Assembly (NCBI GenBank): GCA_008931825.1 | Contig: QXVZ01007537.1 | Coordinates: forward strand, 1-36,018 | Direction of reading: 5' to 3' | Length of the DNA: 36,018 nucleotides | Source: Phallusia fumigata | Taxonomy: Eukaryota > Chordata > Ascidiacea > Phlebobranchia > Ascidiidae | Shown: positions 32,617-36,018 of the stretch, piece after piece | How positions within the stretch are numbered: the first letter of the stretch is position 1 | How the letters are laid out: the number at the start of each line of letters is the position of its first letter | Translations under genes and position numbers: made by a program | The notes under the pieces: generated by a model | The model's input: only the letters and a program-made list of their open reading frames with translations | Databases searched by the model: none | Told to the model about the DNA's origin: nothing

Positions 32617-35600
32617 CTAATAAACAGTTTTAGTTAATGTGGTTAACTATTATATTCTAGAAGCCAACTAGAACGTTACCCGAACTCTTGAGTAAACGTC
32701 TTTTTCGTAGAAACATCAACGATGCGACAAGTATGACAATAAAAAGTATGGCTCCCACCACACTTCCAACAATGATAGCGACTTGGTTTGATGGTTGGTT
32801 TCCCCAGGGATTGTTTGATATTATAAACGTGATTTCAAGATTTTCACCAGGAAAGCTGGAGCTCATAATCGTCATTTTAATCTTTTCATCACCGCCGCTG
32901 TTGTTTTGAAATCGTTGGTCCTGAAAAACATTGCTACCAAATGCAATGTGAAAAAAAATCTTTGAAAGTGTAGTTTAGAATTAGCAAGAGTTTATTGAAA
33001 AAAAGACAACAACATTTAACACATGCCATGGTGTACTGTAAAAAGACAATTAAGGACTTACCCCCAAATTCAAGTAAAATGTTTGTAACGTGGCGTCGTT
33101 TGAATCGCTTTGAAATTTGCACGAATTGCAAATAAATTTGTCTTCTGAACCGTCTCTTAACAAGAAGTAATTTTCGGTTAAAGGATTCGAAGCAAATGTT
33201 ACGAAGCAATTTCCCGTCGTCACATCTGTCCAGTTGCATCTTGTGTAACTATCTGTCTCTAGTGGCGGGTCTAAAAAGTGATAGCGTAAGCAACCCTTGT
33301 TATCCAACACAATTTATAACTCAAACTCACATGTCACGTTTAGAAATAGGTTATTTGTGTAATTCCCAAATGTGTCTTGTGTTTGACAAGTATAGTCTCC
33401 CAAATCTAATCTTGTTAGATTAGATAGAAATAGGGTTGAACTGTTAAGATTAACATTCCTTTGATACGGTATGGTCCACGTGAATTTTGTGTCGAGTTGT
33501 TGATAATACGGAATGATGCAACTTAACCAAATGTCGTTTCCAGTTCTGATCAATTGGTTAGAAGTGTTTAACTCAATACTCGAACTTCCTACAAAGATTC
33601 ATACAACTATTAAAACACAAATTTATGAGTGGTAAACCGAACCACTTACTTTCATATATTACCACAATATCCAATGTTTCGCTGCTCGTATTTCCTGCTT
33701 TGTTGCTTGCAATGCAATTAGTCGTGGACGATTCGTTAAAATGCCAAATTTTGGAACAAGGGTCTTTACTCATTTTTGAAACGATATCATTGATATAAAT
33801 CAAACAATCTGGTTGAGGATTTGAGTCCTCGGAATAACATGTAATTGTCACACTTTGATCACGTTGCAAAAATACTTGTGATTCAGTAATAGTTGAAAAT
33901 CCGCTTGTAGTTGCATTGATTCTAACGGCAGAAGCTTTCCCTGCAAAATAAATGGAAACAACGGTTTTACAAGTTAATTAGAAAGTACTAACATGTCAAA
34001 GCTTGGCAATCAATGAAGGACCTAGTTGCTAGAAAACATTTGCTTGCATATATTTTCCTGAAGCCAATATTTGCGATTAAAACACATTTGTTTAATTGTT
34101 TACTGGCATTTAAAAGCGATTTTAAACCAAAGTTTGGCCAACCCAGATTAATGCGTAATTTCGTAGCTTTTAACCAACATTCCCGTCCCTCGACAGCACA
34201 CAGCCTAGAATCTACTTTCGCCACTTAAATCGAACACTGGGATTTAATGGTAACCTGTCGTCCAGATTCATCTTAGCGCGTTCGCCATTAGCTTTAGTTG
34301 TTTCTCAAAGTTATCAAAGTGCACTATAATGTTTTCGTATTGCATGTGTGCAAGTTTGCAAAGGATAAATTTGTTACGATGTTTTTGCTCCGCAACCGGT
34401 GTGCCACGAGACGATGCAAGGTGTGCCTCAGTGTAACTGAAACTCTACCATTTTCGCTAATCCAAACTATAGTTAGGCTACACTATGCAATTATGATTCC
34501 TTTTAACGTCATCACTACGAGTTACTTTAAATGCTACCATGGAGCAAAATGCAGGTTGAGCTGTGTCGCCAAATTTTCAAAGTTCAAAAAGTTACAGAGC
34601 ACTGGTCTAACATTTAACTCACATAAAACGTCCACGTACACGTTTGCTTCACCGACATCGAAAGTATCGTTTGTTGTACAAGTATAATTTCCACGATCTT
34701 CTTTTGTTGTCTCAGAAATTCTTAAGTTGCTTTGGTAAACTTCTGTTCTTTGTTTATTTGGAACAACCCATTGAAATATTGTGTTTAGTTCATCTTGGTA
34801 AGCAATGCTGCAATTCAAGTTAACACTTACGCCCAATATTAATTCGACGCTGTTTTGCTGGTGATTAATAAACGCGGTTCCTGTGAACAAAACGCAATTT
34901 TAGTTGAAGATTTATATCAAAAAGCAAAATAAACTACCACTTACTTTTTCCAGTAACCGTAAATTTGTTTACGCTACTATTTGTTGCTCCAAGTAGATTC
35001 GACGCGCTGCACCAAACTGTTGACGAATTGCTTACATGAAAATCTGTGTTACAAGTACCAAAGATGACAGATTCGTGTGTTTGGTTCAAATAAACCCAGC
35101 AACAAGTAGCACTTGGATTGGCTGAGTTTTCACATGACATGCTCAGTGTTTCCGGCCAGTGCAATAAAAATCTGTCAGACAACTCAGCAATGTTTGAGTT
35201 AAATGGAACTGTGACTGACACTGATTTTGGTTTGTCTGTCAAAAAATCACGTAATAAATTATAAAGTGCTTAACTTTCATTTGTCGCTTTACAACCATTT
35301 AACAAGTGATTAGCTTACATTGTACAATCAAGATTGTTGTATTAGATTCAAGTTGTGTTCCAGCAACAGTAATGCTACACCACATAGTTTCTCCGTTGTA
35401 GGATGAATCAAGTTGAAAATTATTATCTACTGGCTGAAAAAAATGTACTTTCTAGTTTATTGCAACACATATTGAATACTTTTTACCTTTCCATTTTTAA
35501 AATACATCGCGGATATTTGAGGTTTTGTGGAATTTCCTTCCAAAGAACATTGCAAGTCAATATTGTCCGATTCATTGTACGATGGTTGAACGTTTTGTAA

Positions 35601-36018
35601 TGCAGCTGTAAATGTATTTAACCTTGTTTTAATACACAGTTCATTTCATTGCTTTAAATTAAAAGGTTTGTAACATGCTTAAAAGTAGGATTTTAGTGTG
35701 TAGGAAGAGGAGTTTTTGTGCACACTTCCTTTTTGCTTATTGATTTTCCAGCAAATTTTTAGTTTCCTAAAGTACATAATGTGCCACCACTAATAGAATT
35801 TCCCAAATTTATTTTAATCCCGACAAATTATCCGTTTTTGTGTGGTTTTGCAGAAACATTCCAAAAAACAAACATTTAGACCCTTCTAGGGTTTTTATTT
35901 CCATTTAACCAACATTCTTACCGAACCAACACTCAGGATTTCCTTGTCCAACCCACGAACTTGAAATATCACAAGTCATTGGAAAATTGTTTTGTGGCTT
36001 CCCATCAACAAACAAAGC
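31324..36018 (-). CDS. Gene C (5' partial): Ig-rich receptor with NPLY/YAxV tail
   Basis: Minus-strand exons: 36018-35922 (cut by the window edge), 35605-35487, 35433-35319, 35235-34945, 34880-34623, 33940-33650, 33588-33331, 33270-33062, 32920-32680, 32616-32563, 32376-32311, 32240-32148, 32020-31919, 31853-31656, 31471-31397, 31340-31324. They sum to 827 codons plus a stop. The order is the C-terminal half of a CCP-like module (MTCDISSS...CWF), an Ig split by a phase-0 intron, two Ig pairs (291+258 bp each), a stalk in one exon, a transmembrane helix (VAIIVGSVVGAILFIVILVA) and a tail. The tail carries DEYATV, four NPLY, DVYAQV, DTYAQV, KKPPKPPIKKKP and a terminal DPPSA. The exon at 32240 could instead end at 32106, adding 14 codons in frame. 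The signal peptide and any N-terminal module lie beyond the window. It is a paralogue of genes A and B; receptor signalling is inferred. Confidence 0.83.
33331..35235 (-). other. Two intact Ig-pair exon sets in gene C
   Basis: Exons 35235-34945 (291 bp) plus 34880-34623 (258 bp) and 33940-33650 (291 bp) plus 33588-33331 (258 bp) have identical lengths set by set. They have the same phase and the same domain order: a first Ig with SC/TC...C and CSASN or CIASN, then a second with NYTC or DYTC at the F strand. This indicates duplication of an Ig pair. The two sets are separated by a 682-bp intron (33941-34622) in which I see no exon. Confidence 0.82.

Overview
The window looks like AT-rich nuclear DNA from an invertebrate metazoan. 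Protein-coding exons are split by many short GT-AG introns, most of them 55-350 bp, and joined mainly in phase 1. The encoded proteins are type I membrane receptors built from signal peptide, CCP/sushi-like and immunoglobulin-like modules, a transmembrane helix and a tyrosine-rich tail. A tunicate, for example an ascidian such as Ciona, fits best (compact introns, CCP plus Ig receptors, hAT-type elements). This is inference; amphioxus or a cnidarian cannot be excluded from the sequence alone.

Layout: gene A (minus, 4955-1064), a 2.9 kb spacer, gene D (minus, 11304-7809), a 295 bp divergent spacer, gene B (plus, 11600-20918), about 10.4 kb of repeat-rich DNA without a supportable gene, and gene C (minus, 36018-31324, 5' end outside the window). 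I assembled every model by hand from splice signals, reading phase and comparison between paralogues. All four coding sums keep frame: A 705 aa, B 855 aa, D 455 aa, C at least 827 aa.

Genes A, B and C are one receptor family. Where the window shows it, the order is signal peptide, a 117-aa N-terminal module of unrecognised type, a CCP-like module, an Ig domain split by a phase-0 intron, one or two Ig pairs, a Cys-containing stalk, a transmembrane helix and a tail. A and B have closely similar ectodomains but unrelated tails. A has a short tail with four or five tyrosine motifs, ending in a canonical ITIM-type site. B and C share a long modular tail of small exons that mix NPLY motifs (PTB-type docking) with acidic-x-YAxV motifs (SH2-type docking), followed by a PPKPP stretch and a tiny terminal exon starting DPP. 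C carries two intact Ig pairs. B carries one intact pair and one decayed pair with in-frame stops and a frameshift. A carries one pair. This reads as a birth-and-decay series of paired receptors.

Gene D is a different type I membrane protein with one 8-Cys module and four CCP-like modules. Its start lies 295 bp from that of gene B in divergent orientation, so the two may share a promoter. Introns of gene B hold two non-autonomous hAT-like elements with exact 8-bp target-site duplications. A single N inside gene B is flanked by an apparently exact 325-bp repeat, probably an unmerged contig overlap. Taken together, the cluster is a candidate innate immune or allorecognition receptor locus. That function is inferred from architecture, not shown.
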